DNA of 50,424 bases from Thermodesulfovibrionia bacterium (GTDB lineage: Bacteria > Nitrospirota > Thermodesulfovibrionia > JACRGW01). Below, piece by piece: positions 15,641 to 22,727 of this stretch (position 1 is the first letter of the stretch; each line of letters starts with the position of its first letter). The DNA lies in contig CAKKSD010000005.1 of the NCBI GenBank assembly GCA_919902995.1, positions 7,796 through 58,219 on the forward strand. The letters run 5' to 3'. The position numbers were made by a program, and so were the translations under genes. Under the pieces are notes generated by a model that made no database searches, was not told the origin of the DNA, and saw only the letters and a list, made by a program, of their open reading frames with translations.

Positions 15641-16586
15641 CTCTCCTCCTTAAAAGATAAAGAAAATATGGCGAGCCTATGATTGCAGTTACTATCCCTG
15701 AAGGGATTTCCATCGGAGCCATGATTGATTTTCCTATCAGATCTGCGATACAGAGAAATCCACCACCACATAAAGCAGAGGCAGGAATCAGAATCCTGCT
15801 ATCTGCTCCGACAAGGAGCCTCACAATATGCGGTATAAGAAGACCAATAAATCCGATAATACCTCCCAGCGATACAGATGCTGAAGTCATGAGTGCTATT
15901 GATATAAATAAAACAAACCTTTCCTTGTAGACAGAAAAACCGAGACTGTAGGCAATCTCATCACCGAGGATCAAGGCGTTAAGGGCCTTAGCCCTCAAGA
16001 TAGAGATGATAAGCCCTGCAATGATAAATGCAAGACCATAAGGTATCAATGACCAGTCAGCAATAGAGAGGTCTCCGAATATCCAGAGTACAGCCCTTCT
16101 CAGGCCTTCATCCGTAGAGACGCTCATAATAAACATGAGGGCTGCATTGAATAAAAAACTCAGACCTATACCTGCAAGGAGGAGTCTCTCAGGCCATAGC
16201 CCTCCCCGTCTCCAGCCCAATATGCCCACAACAGTGCTCACAAAGATAGCCCCTATAAATGCCATCAGGGGTATAGTGAATTTTCCGAAAAGATATATGC
16301 CTGACATTATCCCGAGCGCCGCTGAAAGGGATGCACCGCTTGAAATTCCGAGGATATAGGGATCTGCAAGAGGATTTTTTAAAAGACCCTGAAGCAAGGC
16401 CCCTGATGCACCTAAGGCCATGCCTATAAGTATCGCAATCAGAACTCTCGGAAGTCTTATCGAAAGAATTATCTCTTTCTCCATATCGCTTAAAGCAAAG
16501 GGGGACATCGCCCTCGGCCCGATGAACAGGGATACTATAAATATCATGATGGATAGAACTGATATAATTATAATTTTCCTTTTCAC
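15624..16586 (-). CDS. btuC: FecCD-family permease for corrinoid import
   Basis: A 320-residue inner-membrane permease with about 8-10 helices. Family signatures: RLPRVLIAILIGMALGASGA, LLQGLLKNPLADPYILGISS, and near the C-terminus GIIGFIGLLIPHIVRLLVG followed by EIPSGIVTAIIGSPYFLYLL. It overlaps btuF by 4 bp (ATGA). Partner of BtuD (ATPase) and BtuF (binding protein). The same family imports siderophores and heme; B12 specificity comes from the riboswitch and cob neighbours. Confidence 0.92.
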   Translation of the reverse strand: MKRKIIIISVLSIMIFIVSLFIGPRAMSPFALSDMEKEIILSIRLPRVLIAILIGMALGASGALLQGLLKNPLADPYILGISSGASLSAALGIMSGIYLFGKFTIPLMAFIGAIFVSTVVGILGWRRGGLWPERLLLAGIGLSFLFNAALMFIMSVSTDEGLRRAVLWIFGDLSIADWSLIPYGLAFIIAGLIISILRAKALNALILGDEIAYSLGFSVYKERFVLFISIALMTSASVSLGGIIGFIGLLIPHIVRLLVGADSRILIPASALCGGGFLCIADLIGKSIMAPMEIPSGIVTAIIGSPYFLYLLRRRDVLGI

Positions 16587-17644
16587 TTCGAGACACCATT
16601 TAAATATCCGTCCATCTCCTCTATCCCCTCAACTATCCTTGGACCGAGCCTGTGGAGACGATCGCTCATATAAAAAACTGCATCCTTTTTGACTGCTGTC
16701 ACCATCGATATTTTCCTCAGAAGTCCATCAGAGACATCCTTCATGTTCATATTTCCTATCCCGATGAAGATTATATCCGGGTCTTGATAAATAATTTCTT
16801 CTATCGAATATTTCGGGTATGGCACTTTAGCCTTTGAGGCTATATTTTGAGCGCTGAGCAGTGTTACTACATCATCCATGGCAGTCCCCGGGCCTGCTAC
16901 AATCAGAGGTTCAGGCCAGATGATGAAGAGGATCCTCTTTTTGGGTGGCGAGTGACGAGTGACGAGTGACGAGTTCTTATATTTACTTGTCTCTCGTCTC
17001 TTGTCTCTGAATTTATTAATAGCTTCTTCTATCCTATTTGCAAGCTTATCCGCTCTTTCCTTTACTCCCAGTACTGACCCCATTTCCCTGATCCCCTGTG
17101 GCAGTTCTGAAAGTCGTCTCGCTCTGAATACATAGGTCTTTACATTAAGTGAACGGAGTCTATCTCCAAACTCCTTCGGGTTTCCATCCGTGGTCATAAG
17201 TACAATATCTGGTTTTAATGAAACAACTGTCTCAAGTGATGGATTCACCATTCCTCCAATTTTTGGCTTTTTCTTTGCCTCCTCAGGATAATCGCAGTAG
17301 GTAGTTACGCCTACAAGTCTGGCCTCGAGTCCAAGGGCATAGACTATCTCTGTTATGCTCGGAGCCAGGGATACAATACGCTCTGGTGGTTCACCTGCAA
17401 ATGTAAGAGGTACAAATTTAAAATTTAAAATTAAACATGCAAAAATAAAATTCAAAGTCCAGAAAATTGTCATTCCGTGCTTGACACGGAATCCAGTTCC
17501 CTTTTTATTAGTTTCCTGCTTTTGGAAAGACGGCACATGGATTCCTGCTTCCGCAGGAATGACAATGAGGGGATTTCTATACTCCTTTTTGCTATTTGTA
17601 GCATGCGGGGTTTGATTTGTAATTTTAATCTTTGCTTTTTTCAT
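16583..17644 (-). CDS. btuF: Corrinoid substrate-binding protein BtuF with repeat-derived N-terminus
   Basis: Periplasmic binding protein of the helical-backbone class. The mature family domain starts near residue 84 with RIVSLAPSITEIVYALG, then VGVTTYCDYP and PDIVLMTTDGNP. The 57 residues before Met58 are encoded by heptad and palindromic repeats (PAEAGIHVPSFQKQ is typical of the latter). A secretion-type hydrophobic run (TIFWTLNFIFACLILNF) follows Met58. Two starts are possible: ATG 17644 with SD GAGAGA, or ATG 17473, created inside the palindromic repeat, with no SD. Residues about 212-232 (SSLVTRHSPPK and before) come from another heptad array. First gene of the operon. Confidence 0.87.
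   Translation of the reverse strand: MKKAKIKITNQTPHATNSKKEYRNPLIVIPAEAGIHVPSFQKQETNKKGTGFRVKHGMTIFWTLNFIFACLILNFKFVPLTFAGEPPERIVSLAPSITEIVYALGLEARLVGVTTYCDYPEEAKKKPKIGGMVNPSLETVVSLKPDIVLMTTDGNPKEFGDRLRSLNVKTYVFRARRLSELPQGIREMGSVLGVKERADKLANRIEEAINKFRDKRRETSKYKNSSLVTRHSPPKKRILFIIWPEPLIVAGPGTAMDDVVTLLSAQNIASKAKVPYPKYSIEEIIYQDPDIIFIGIGNMNMKDVSDGLLRKISMVTAVKKDAVFYMSDRLHRLGPRIVEGIEEMDGYLNGVSK
16950..17012. repeat. Heptad array inside btuF, two unit types in one phase
   Basis: Nine 7-mers: GAGTGAC three times, GAGTTCT, TATATTT, ACTTGTC, TCTCGTC, TCTTGTC, TCTGAAT. Phase is kept across the unit change. Encodes btuF residues about 212-232. Confidence 0.9.
17411..17466. repeat. Heptad array (TTAAAAT type) encoding the btuF hydrophobic segment
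   Basis: Eight 7-mers in phase (TACAAAT, TTAAAAT twice, TAAACAT, GCAAAAA, TAAAATT, CAAAGTC, CAGAAAA). On the coding strand this AT-rich array reads as the hydrophobic run LNFIFACLILNFKF, that is, the signal-peptide core. Confidence 0.65.
17469..17563. repeat. Palindromic repeat with GTCATTCC/GGAATGAC ends, copy 1
   Basis: The left end GTCATTCCGTGCTTGACACG is itself palindromic (TTCCGTG/CACGGAA). The right end holds ATTCCTGCTTCCGCAGGAAT, then GAC. A second copy, inverted, is at 41765-41853. Non-coding MITE-like size; here it is read as btuF residues 28-58 and supplies Met58. Confidence 0.85.
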
Positions 17645-17652
17645 TTTTAATC
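17611..17652. repeat. Degenerate heptad run at the btuF 5' end
   Basis: Six AT-rich 7-mers in phase (TTTGATT, TGTAATT, TTAATCT, TTGCTTT, TTTCATT, TTTAATC), covering the upstream ATG at 17644. Low complexity makes the call weaker than for the others. Confidence 0.4.
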
Positions 17653-17660
17653 TCTCTCAA

Positions 17661-17697
17661 AAACAAAAATCCCCAGTCTTCTTCCGAATCTGGGGAT
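17661..17697 (-). terminator. Intrinsic terminator of the btuF riboswitch
   Basis: On the minus strand ATCCCCAG (17690-17697) pairs with CTGGGGAT (17669-17676) across a 13-nt loop, followed by TTTTGTTTTT. It lies between the aptamer and btuF, the position expected for B12-dependent transcription termination. A second hairpin, CCTCAC (17737-17742) with GTGAGG (17710-17715), lies between and may be part of the switching structure. Confidence 0.85.
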
Positions 17698-17746
17698 TAA
17701 TCTCTTAATCCTCACCCTCTTAGCCTCGAAGACTTCGTGAGGTTAC

Positions 17747-17896
17747 TTATCCAGACAGGTTTTCTGGCTATCGGATCTTCCTACTCCCCTCACCTTCCCA
17801 TCCTGAATAATCAGGAAAGTGGTGCTTAGGGTTTCGTACCCGAATACAGCGGCGGGTCCGCTCCCGATTTTCACGGGATTCCCTTTAACTGGATAA
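17747..17896 (-). promoter_or_regulatory. Cobalamin riboswitch upstream of btuFCD-cob
   Basis: A 150-nt aptamer. Stem P1 is a perfect 8-bp pairing of TTATCCAG (17889-17896) with CTGGATAA (17747-17754). Conserved parts on the minus strand: AAAGGGAATCCCGTGAAAAT, GGACCCGCCGCTGTA, CACCACTTTCCTG, ATGGGAAGGTGAGGGGAGTA, and the B12 box AGCCAGAAAACCTGTCTGG. With its downstream terminator it should turn off corrinoid import and assembly genes when B12 is plentiful. Confidence 0.93.
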
Positions 17897-17917
17897 TTAC
17901 TATTCGATTGTAAGTTA

Positions 17918-17946
17918 TTTTTATCACAGTATAAATTGTAAGTCAA
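17918..17946 (-). promoter_or_regulatory. Promoter for the riboswitch-btuF-cob transcript
   Basis: Minus strand TTGACT (17941-17946), 17-bp spacer, TAAAAA (17918-17923). Transcription would begin about 15 nt before the aptamer P1. Its -35 box overlaps that of the divergent hps promoter. Confidence 0.6.
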
Positions 17947-17971
17947 CATTTTTTTAATATTGTGCTAAAAT
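17943..17971 (+). promoter_or_regulatory. Promoter for hps-phi
   Basis: TCAACA (17943-17948), 17-bp spacer, TAAAAT (17966-17971) with an extended -10 TG at 17963-17964. Predicted transcription start at about 17978, only a few bases before the coding start. Confidence 0.55.
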
Positions 17972-17982
17972 ATAGTATGCCT

Positions 17983-18618
17983 ATGTTACAAATAGCCCTC
18001 GATTGTCTGAAGCTCGGAGAGGCCCTCAGGGTCTCCTCAGAGGTAGAGGAATATGCAGATATCATTGAGATCGGTACACCCCTGCTCAAATCTGAGGGGT
18101 TAAGGACTGTGGAGATCTTGAAGAAGGTCTTTATGGAGAAGATTATCTTTGCAGATATGAAGACCATGGATGTAGGTGACCTCGAAGCAAGGATGGCCTT
18201 TGATGCAGGTGCTGATATAATGAGTGTATGCTCTGTTGCACCAAGACAAACGATAAAGGCTGCAATTGACGAGGGGAAAACAAGGAATAAAAAAGTACTT
18301 GTAGACTTACTTGGAGAAAAGGACAAAATTAATTCTGCTGAGAGTATCAAGGAACTGGGGCCACAGTATTTCTGTATCCACACCGGAATCGATGAACAAA
18401 AGGCAGGAATGAATCCCTTTGAAACCATAAAAGCATTTTCTAAAAAAATCTCTGTCCCGTTTGCAGTGGCAGGCGGTATAAAACCCGAAGATATTAGTAA
18501 GATAATGCCTTTCAATCCTTCCATTATCATCGTTGGCGGTTATATCACAAAGGCTCAGTATCCGAAGGAAGCAGCGAAACTTCTTCATGCAGAAATCAAA
18601 GGATTCGAAAAGAAATAA
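17983..18618 (+). CDS. hxlA: 3-hexulose-6-phosphate synthase (HPS)
   Basis: OMP-decarboxylase-fold aldolase condensing formaldehyde with ribulose 5-phosphate, or running in reverse to make pentose phosphate. Family motifs: LQIALDCLKLGEALRV at the start, IIEIGTPLLKSEG, FADMKTMDVGDLEARMAF (DxKTMD catalytic motif), ADIMSVCS, VDLLG, and VAGGIKPEDI and IIVGGYIT for phosphate binding. I chose ATG 17983 to match the family start; ATG 17977 and GTG 17962 are in frame. No SD is visible and the predicted -10 lies 12 bp upstream, so the mRNA may be nearly leaderless. The isomerase gene follows after 2 bp. Confidence 0.9.
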   Translation: MLQIALDCLKLGEALRVSSEVEEYADIIEIGTPLLKSEGLRTVEILKKVFMEKIIFADMKTMDVGDLEARMAFDAGADIMSVCSVAPRQTIKAAIDEGKTRNKKVLVDLLGEKDKINSAESIKELGPQYFCIHTGIDEQKAGMNPFETIKAFSKKISVPFAVAGGIKPEDISKIMPFNPSIIIVGGYITKAQYPKEAAKLLHAEIKGFEKK

Positions 18619-18620
18619 TT

Positions 18621-19184
18621 ATGCATTACCCTTTTATCCTCGATAAGATCAGGGAGATAACCGAGAAGGTCTCGGATAAGGAGTTCTTCGATTTCATAGA
18701 TTTTTTGAAGAAAGCACCGAGGATCTATATCATAGGTGCAGGCAGGTCAGGACTTGTTGCAAAGGCATTCGGTATGAGGCTCGTTCATCTCAAGAAAAAG
18801 GTCTTTATAGTTGGTGAGACGATCACACCTGCCATGAGAAAATGTGATATCCTTGTTGCAGTATCCGGGTCAGGTAAAACAACTTCGGTAGTGGATGTTG
18901 CAAGGGCAACAAAGGGTTTAGGGGGTAAGATAGCAGGTATTACAAGCAACAGGGAATCAGAACTTGCCTCCCTTTCCGACCGTGTTGTTATCATTCCCTC
19001 GGAGTTCATCCCCAGGGAAGTAGCGAGTTACGACCTGAGAAATATTATGGGGATACCACTTCCTCCGATGGGGTCGTTGTTTGAGATATCGGTCCTTATT
19101 TTTTTCGAGGCCTGTGTCCTCGAGCTTATGAAACAGCTTGGAATACAGGAAGAAACAATGAAGAAGATCCACGCAAATCTTTAA
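18621..19184 (+). CDS. hxlB: 6-phospho-3-hexuloisomerase (PHI)
   Basis: SIS-domain sugar isomerase (187 aa) converting hexulose 6-phosphate to fructose 6-phosphate, partner of HPS. Visible: IYIIGAGRSGLVAKAFGMRLVHL, VGETITPA, ILVAVSGSGKTTSVV, and the PHI-type ending PPMGSLFEISVLIFFEACVLELM. It begins 2 bp after the HPS stop, so the two are cotranscribed. The TAA stop overlaps a palindromic repeat shared with the convergent downstream gene. Whether the pair fixes formaldehyde or supplies pentoses cannot be told from this window. Confidence 0.92.
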   Translation: MHYPFILDKIREITEKVSDKEFFDFIDFLKKAPRIYIIGAGRSGLVAKAFGMRLVHLKKKVFIVGETITPAMRKCDILVAVSGSGKTTSVVDVARATKGLGGKIAGITSNRESELASLSDRVVIIPSEFIPREVASYDLRNIMGIPLPPMGSLFEISVLIFFEACVLELMKQLGIQEETMKKIHANL

Positions 19185-19218
19185 TCCCCCTTTAATAAAG
19201 AGGGTTCGAGGGGGGATT
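19183..19218. repeat. Palindromic AATCCCCC...GGGGGATT element between convergent genes
   Basis: AATCCCCC (19183-19190) pairs with GGGGGATT (19211-19218). Contains the stop codons of both the PHI gene (19182-19184, partly) and the FmdE-like gene (19192-19194). May act as a two-way terminator. Related to 12182-12225. Confidence 0.8.
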
Positions 19219-19797
19219 TTCAAAACAGTGAAGACAGACTACCTTCCCCTCCTTAATCCTTGCCCTCGGCTCCATCACCTTTTCATTACATATCTCGCAT
19301 CTTACGACAGGAAATATTCTTGCCTTATCAGGTGGCTTAATCTTTACATTTTTTATAGTAAGAAGTCCTTTCTCAGGACTGTTAAGTATAACCGCTATCT
19401 TCTTGTCCTTAACCTTTCTAACCTCCCTCATAACCTGTGGAGACTTGTTTCCGGAGAGGAATTTATCCATGACGGCTTTATCCTTCACTGTCTCCTTATA
19501 AGCTTTAAAATCAATGCCTATTCTTAAGCCCTTGCCTGTTTTTCTGTTTATAAAGGTATAAACCTGCTTTCCGTAATCTCTGAAGATCAGGTTCCCCTTT
19601 CCAAAGGTAGAACCTACAAGAACCTGTATGGCATCCACCGCACATGAGTCGTTCTCAACAATAGAGACGATTTCCTCATCCTTTGCCTTTTCACCTAACT
19701 CCCTAAGTGCTGCCTTTGCCACCCTGTATCCATAGGCAACCCCGGGACAGACATGTCCATGAAATTCGGCTATCTTCTTAAAATCTTTGTTTTTCAT
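19192..19797 (-). CDS. FmdE-family protein with C-terminal zinc-finger segment
   Basis: FmdE domain (named after formylmethanofuran dehydrogenase subunit E). From the chosen start the product is 201 aa: EFHGHVCPGVAYGYRVAKAA near the N-terminus and ENDSCAVDAIQVLVGSTFGKG carry the conserved His and Cys residues. A C-terminal CEICN...CLHC segment can bind zinc like TraR/DksA fingers. The last residues (NPPSNPLY) are encoded by a palindromic repeat. I chose ATG 19797 because family similarity begins there; an in-frame ATG at 19875 would add 26 residues. Biochemical role unknown; proteins of this family are often found near molybdo- or tungsto-enzymes. Confidence 0.82.
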   Translation of the reverse strand: MKNKDFKKIAEFHGHVCPGVAYGYRVAKAALRELGEKAKDEEIVSIVENDSCAVDAIQVLVGSTFGKGNLIFRDYGKQVYTFINRKTGKGLRIGIDFKAYKETVKDKAVMDKFLSGNKSPQVMREVRKVKDKKIAVILNSPEKGLLTIKNVKIKPPDKARIFPVVRCEICNEKVMEPRARIKEGKVVCLHCFENPPSNPLY

Positions 19798-19915
19798 TGT
19801 ATTAGACAATATCATAAGAAATCTTTTAAAGTCAACGTACATTATGTCGTGAAAGCGATTCTTTTCTCTTGACATCCTGCCTTTGAAATATGTTAGATAA
19901 TTCTTAATGCATTTG

Positions 19916-19941
19916 TCACCCTGAACTTGTTTCAGAGTCTA
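19916..19941. repeat. Half copy of the GTCAYSCTGAA palindromic repeat
   Basis: GTCACCCTGAACTTGTTTCA with a short tail, related to the element at 11662-11732. It ends 8 bp before the ATG of the next gene, and no SD is visible there. Confidence 0.6.
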
Positions 19942-19949
19942 TAAAAACA

Positions 19950-20978
19950 ATGGACACCATAACTCACGGTATTGCTGGTGCAGTAATTGCGAAGGCCGGA
20001 TTCAGCAAGAGGCTTGGAAAGACAGGAACTGTTGCAGGCGTAATTTCTGCCATTTTACCAGACGCAGATATTATCTTTAGGTTTTTCGGAGATGAAGCCT
20101 TTCTTAAATATCATAGAGGTCTCGGGAACTCGTTATTCTTTATGATTCCTCTTGCTTTGTTTATTGCTTTAATTTTTAATCGCTTCTCTAAAAAGAAGGC
20201 CTTTGGGTTATTCTTCCTCCTTGCCATACTAGGGATAATGTCTCATAACTTCCTCGACCTCCAGACCTCCTTCGGCACTATGTTACTTTATCCTTTCTCT
20301 GATAGGAGGTTCTCTCTTGACCTTGTCTTTATAATAGACCTTTACTATACGGGGTTATTCATTGCAGGACTTATCATTGCGTATCTATGGAAGAAGAGGG
20401 GAGAGGCTATAAGTATCTTAACGCTTCTTACAATCATTTTATATACAGGCCTGTGTGCCTATAACCATTCAAAGGCTATCTCTCTGGCAAAGGATTTTGC
20501 ATCTAACCAGAAACTCAATGCTATCAATATCTCATCACTGCCTCAGCCACTTTCTCCTTTCCTCTGGGCTAACTATATTGATACAGAAAAAGAGATCTAT
20601 CAGGGTTTTGTCGATTTGAAGAATAAAAACCCTGAAACTATCAAACCTGATACCTATATTGGAAGATTTAAGTCGAAATTTAGATCTCCAAAAAATGTGG
20701 AATATAAGTTCTGGGTAAAGTTTCCTGATTCACCGTTCGCAGACATGGCCCTAAAGCTTGAAGGGCTGAAGTTTTTCCTCTGGTTCGCAAGGTTTCCTGT
20801 CCTAATCGAAGAAAAGGATGATGGTGATCTTCATATACTCAGATTCTTCGACCTCCAGTTTAGCGCAATGGAGGGCAGATATCCATTCTTATATGAAGTC
20901 GTATTCAACAGGCAAGGAAATGTTATTTCTCAGAAATTCATTAATGGAAGTTTCCTTCGTTTTAAAGGAAAAAGCTGA
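19950..20978 (+). CDS. Membrane-bound metal-dependent hydrolase, YdjM/DUF457-like
   Basis: The 342-residue protein starts with MDTITHGIAGAVIAKAGFS, followed by AGVISAILPDADII and KYHRGLGNSLFFM. This His/Asp pattern (THG...PDAD...HRG) defines the YdjM-type membrane hydrolase family, whose substrate is unknown. Four or five helices follow (about 60-160). A soluble C-terminal part (about 200-342) ends the protein and contains EGLKFFLWFARFPVL. It probably forms an operon with the next gene (15 bp apart). Function not assignable beyond family. Confidence 0.8.
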   Translation: MDTITHGIAGAVIAKAGFSKRLGKTGTVAGVISAILPDADIIFRFFGDEAFLKYHRGLGNSLFFMIPLALFIALIFNRFSKKKAFGLFFLLAILGIMSHNFLDLQTSFGTMLLYPFSDRRFSLDLVFIIDLYYTGLFIAGLIIAYLWKKRGEAISILTLLTIILYTGLCAYNHSKAISLAKDFASNQKLNAINISSLPQPLSPFLWANYIDTEKEIYQGFVDLKNKNPETIKPDTYIGRFKSKFRSPKNVEYKFWVKFPDSPFADMALKLEGLKFFLWFARFPVLIEEKDDGDLHILRFFDLQFSAMEGRYPFLYEVVFNRQGNVISQKFINGSFLRFKGKS

Positions 20979-20993
20979 AAAAGAGGTTACAGA

Positions 20994-21692
20994 TTGAAAA
21001 ATTATATTCTCAAGGAATACGGGTCCTGGAGTGTAATGTTAATCTCTGCCCTTACAGGTCTCTTCGTAAGCGAAGGGTCATATATTAAAGGTATCTCTGC
21101 CATTTTGGCGCTTTCACTCCTTACAAATTCAAAACAGGCCATCACTATATGGAAGCGTGAAGAACATCAGAATAAATACATTAAGGCGTTTATAATACAG
21201 GTTCTTCTTGGCTTATCTATATTAGCAGCCCTAAAAGGACTTTCGATAATAAAACTTCTTCCCTATGCATCAATACCAGTATTATATATCCTATTACTTT
21301 TTTTTGCAGGGGAACACAAGATATATACAGAGATTACAGGCTTTGCCACACTAACACTATCCTCATTAATAGCTAAATTCACCTCCACGGGGATTGTTGA
21401 TTTAACCCTCTATATTGGAGTTGCAGTATTTTTTATTGCTGGTGTTTTTAAGGTCAGGGTACAGCTTAGTAAAAGACTTATATGGAGGATATTAATGATG
21501 CTCTATATAACCCTTTCTTTATTCATTTATTTCTTATTAGAGACCTCTTCTTTTGTACTTTTACCACTCTTAGATAACGTAATCTTTTCAATAACAATGT
21601 ATAGGGTAAAATTAAAGGTCACAGGATGGATAGAAGTATCGAAGGGCATCGCCTTCTTAATTCTTATGGTGTTTTATTACAGTGCGGTGTAA
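20994..21692 (+). CDS. YwiC-like integral membrane protein
   Basis: Nearly all hydrophobic, 232 aa, with about seven helices. KEYGSWSVMLISALTG at the N-terminus and FFAGVFKVR-like segment FFIAGVFKVRVQLSKR resemble the YwiC family pattern (KqhGaWa...yVR-R). Function unknown. The start is TTG at 20994 with AGAGG about 7 bp upstream; no ATG fits the family start. The gene is convergent with htpX. Confidence 0.65.
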   Translation: MKNYILKEYGSWSVMLISALTGLFVSEGSYIKGISAILALSLLTNSKQAITIWKREEHQNKYIKAFIIQVLLGLSILAALKGLSIIKLLPYASIPVLYILLLFFAGEHKIYTEITGFATLTLSSLIAKFTSTGIVDLTLYIGVAVFFIAGVFKVRVQLSKRLIWRILMMLYITLSLFIYFLLETSSFVLLPLLDNVIFSITMYRVKLKVTGWIEVSKGIAFLILMVFYYSAV

Positions 21693-21695
21693 AAA

Positions 21696-21724
21696 AGGGG
21701 GACAAGCCTCCAGCCCACCCCCCT
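21696..21724. terminator. Possible hairpin between convergent ywiC-like gene and htpX
   Basis: AGGGGG (21696-21701) can pair with CCCCCCT (21718-21724) across a 16-nt loop, 4 bp after the upstream stop. Weak T-run on either strand; may instead be a palindromic repeat. Confidence 0.35.
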
Positions 21725-21741
21725 AATCTCATTAAACTTTT

Positions 21742-22590
21742 TTATCCCCTCACCATAGCCTCAAGTCTTGCAATCCTCTCTTCCATAGGTGGATGGGTGC
21801 TGAAGAGTGTAAAAATCCCGCGTCCAGAAAGTGGACTAACGATGAACATATGTGCTGTGGCAGGGTTTGCCTTGAGAGGAATCCTCTGTGAAGCTATATG
21901 GAGTTTCTTAAGTGCCTTCGCGAGGAAAGAGGGACTTCCTGCAATCCTTGCACCACCTTCATCTGCAGAGTATTCCCTTGACCTTGAAATAGCCATCTGT
22001 ATTAGAAGGGCAGCAATCGGCCCTACAATCATCATCGCAAGGGCAACAAGTGGATTCCCTCCTCTATCATCGTCATCACTGCTTCTTCCGCCAAAAAGCA
22101 TAGCCCAGTGTGCCATCTGGGCAAGATAGCTTATAGCGCCAGCAATAGTAGCCGCTACAGTCCCTATAAGGATATCCCTGTGCTTCACATGTGCAAGTTC
22201 ATGTCCTATGACACCTGCAAGTTCGTCCCTGCTAAGTATCTTCGTGATCCCTGTTGTTACAGCAACAGCAGCATGGCTCGGATTCCTTCCTGTTGCAAAG
22301 GCATTAGGAGAGTCGTTCTCAATGATATATACCTTTGGCATAGGAGTTGACGCCTTCTGGGCTAAAGTCCTTACTATGCTAAATAGCTCAGGGGCCTCTG
22401 CCTCATTCACCTCTTTAGCCTTATACATCCTGAGTACTATTTTGTCGCTGAACCAGTATGTGATCACATTCATTACGAGGGCAAACCCAAGTGCCATGGT
22501 CATACCTGATTTTCCACCTAAGGCTGCACCTCCCCAGACAAGGAGCAGTGTTAATGCAACCATCAAAACCATTGTCTTTAAAACATTCAT
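21742..22590 (-). CDS. htpX: Membrane zinc metalloprotease HtpX
   Basis: M48-family protease of membrane protein quality control, 282 aa. Two N-terminal helices (about 5-25 and 30-48), then the HEXXH motif as HELAH at 130-134 in [15 protein letters not shown], two further helices (about 140-190), and the third zinc-ligand region [26 protein letters not shown] is typical. The active site faces the cytoplasm in the E. coli enzyme. ATG preceded by AGGAGG. Confidence 0.96.
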   Translation of the reverse strand: MNVLKTMVLMVALTLLLVWGGAALGGKSGMTMALGFALVMNVITYWFSDKIVLRMYKAKEVNEAEAPELFSIVRTLAQKASTPMPKVYIIENDSPNAFATGRNPSHAAVAVTTGITKILSRDELAGVIGHELAHVKHRDILIGTVAATIAGAISYLAQMAHWAMLFGGRSSDDDDRGGNPLVALAMMIVGPIAALLIQMAISRSREYSADEGGARIAGSPSFLAKALKKLHIASQRIPLKANPATAHMFIVSPLSGRGIFTLFSTHPPMEERIARLEAMVRG

Positions 22591-22698
22591 TCCAGTAAAC
22601 CTCCTTCTAATTAAATCCTTGAATCTACCTTTTTAAGATTCAGGAAGTACTATATATTTACACATATTTTATCTTATTGTCAAGACTTCTTAATTTAT

Positions 22699-22712
22699 AT
22701 GATTTATATCAT
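22699..22712. promoter_or_regulatory. Candidate Crp/Fnr-family operator
   Basis: Perfect inverted repeat ATGAT-TTAT-ATCAT, containing the TGAT-N4-ATCA core of FNR/DNR sites. It lies in the htpX-cupin gap, centred about 58 bp before the predicted transcription start of the cupin gene. Confidence 0.4.
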
Positions 22713-22727
22713 TTCATCCTTTATCAC

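Noticed and set aside
16189-16599. A 136-codon minus-strand frame overlapping btuC
   Set aside because: Out of frame with btuC, which is a clear FecCD permease over the same bases.
17743-17949. A 68-codon minus-strand reading frame upstream of btuF
   Set aside because: It covers the cobalamin riboswitch; the conservation is that of the RNA, and the peptide resembles nothing.
17943-18530. A 195-codon minus-strand frame opposite the HPS gene
   Set aside because: Shadow of HPS, whose plus-strand product has all catalytic motifs and a partner gene directly after it.
21696-21724. Considered a remnant of the AATCCCCC palindrome family
   Set aside because: Lacks the AATCC/GGATT ends and the TTTA centre, so kept only as a weak hairpin.
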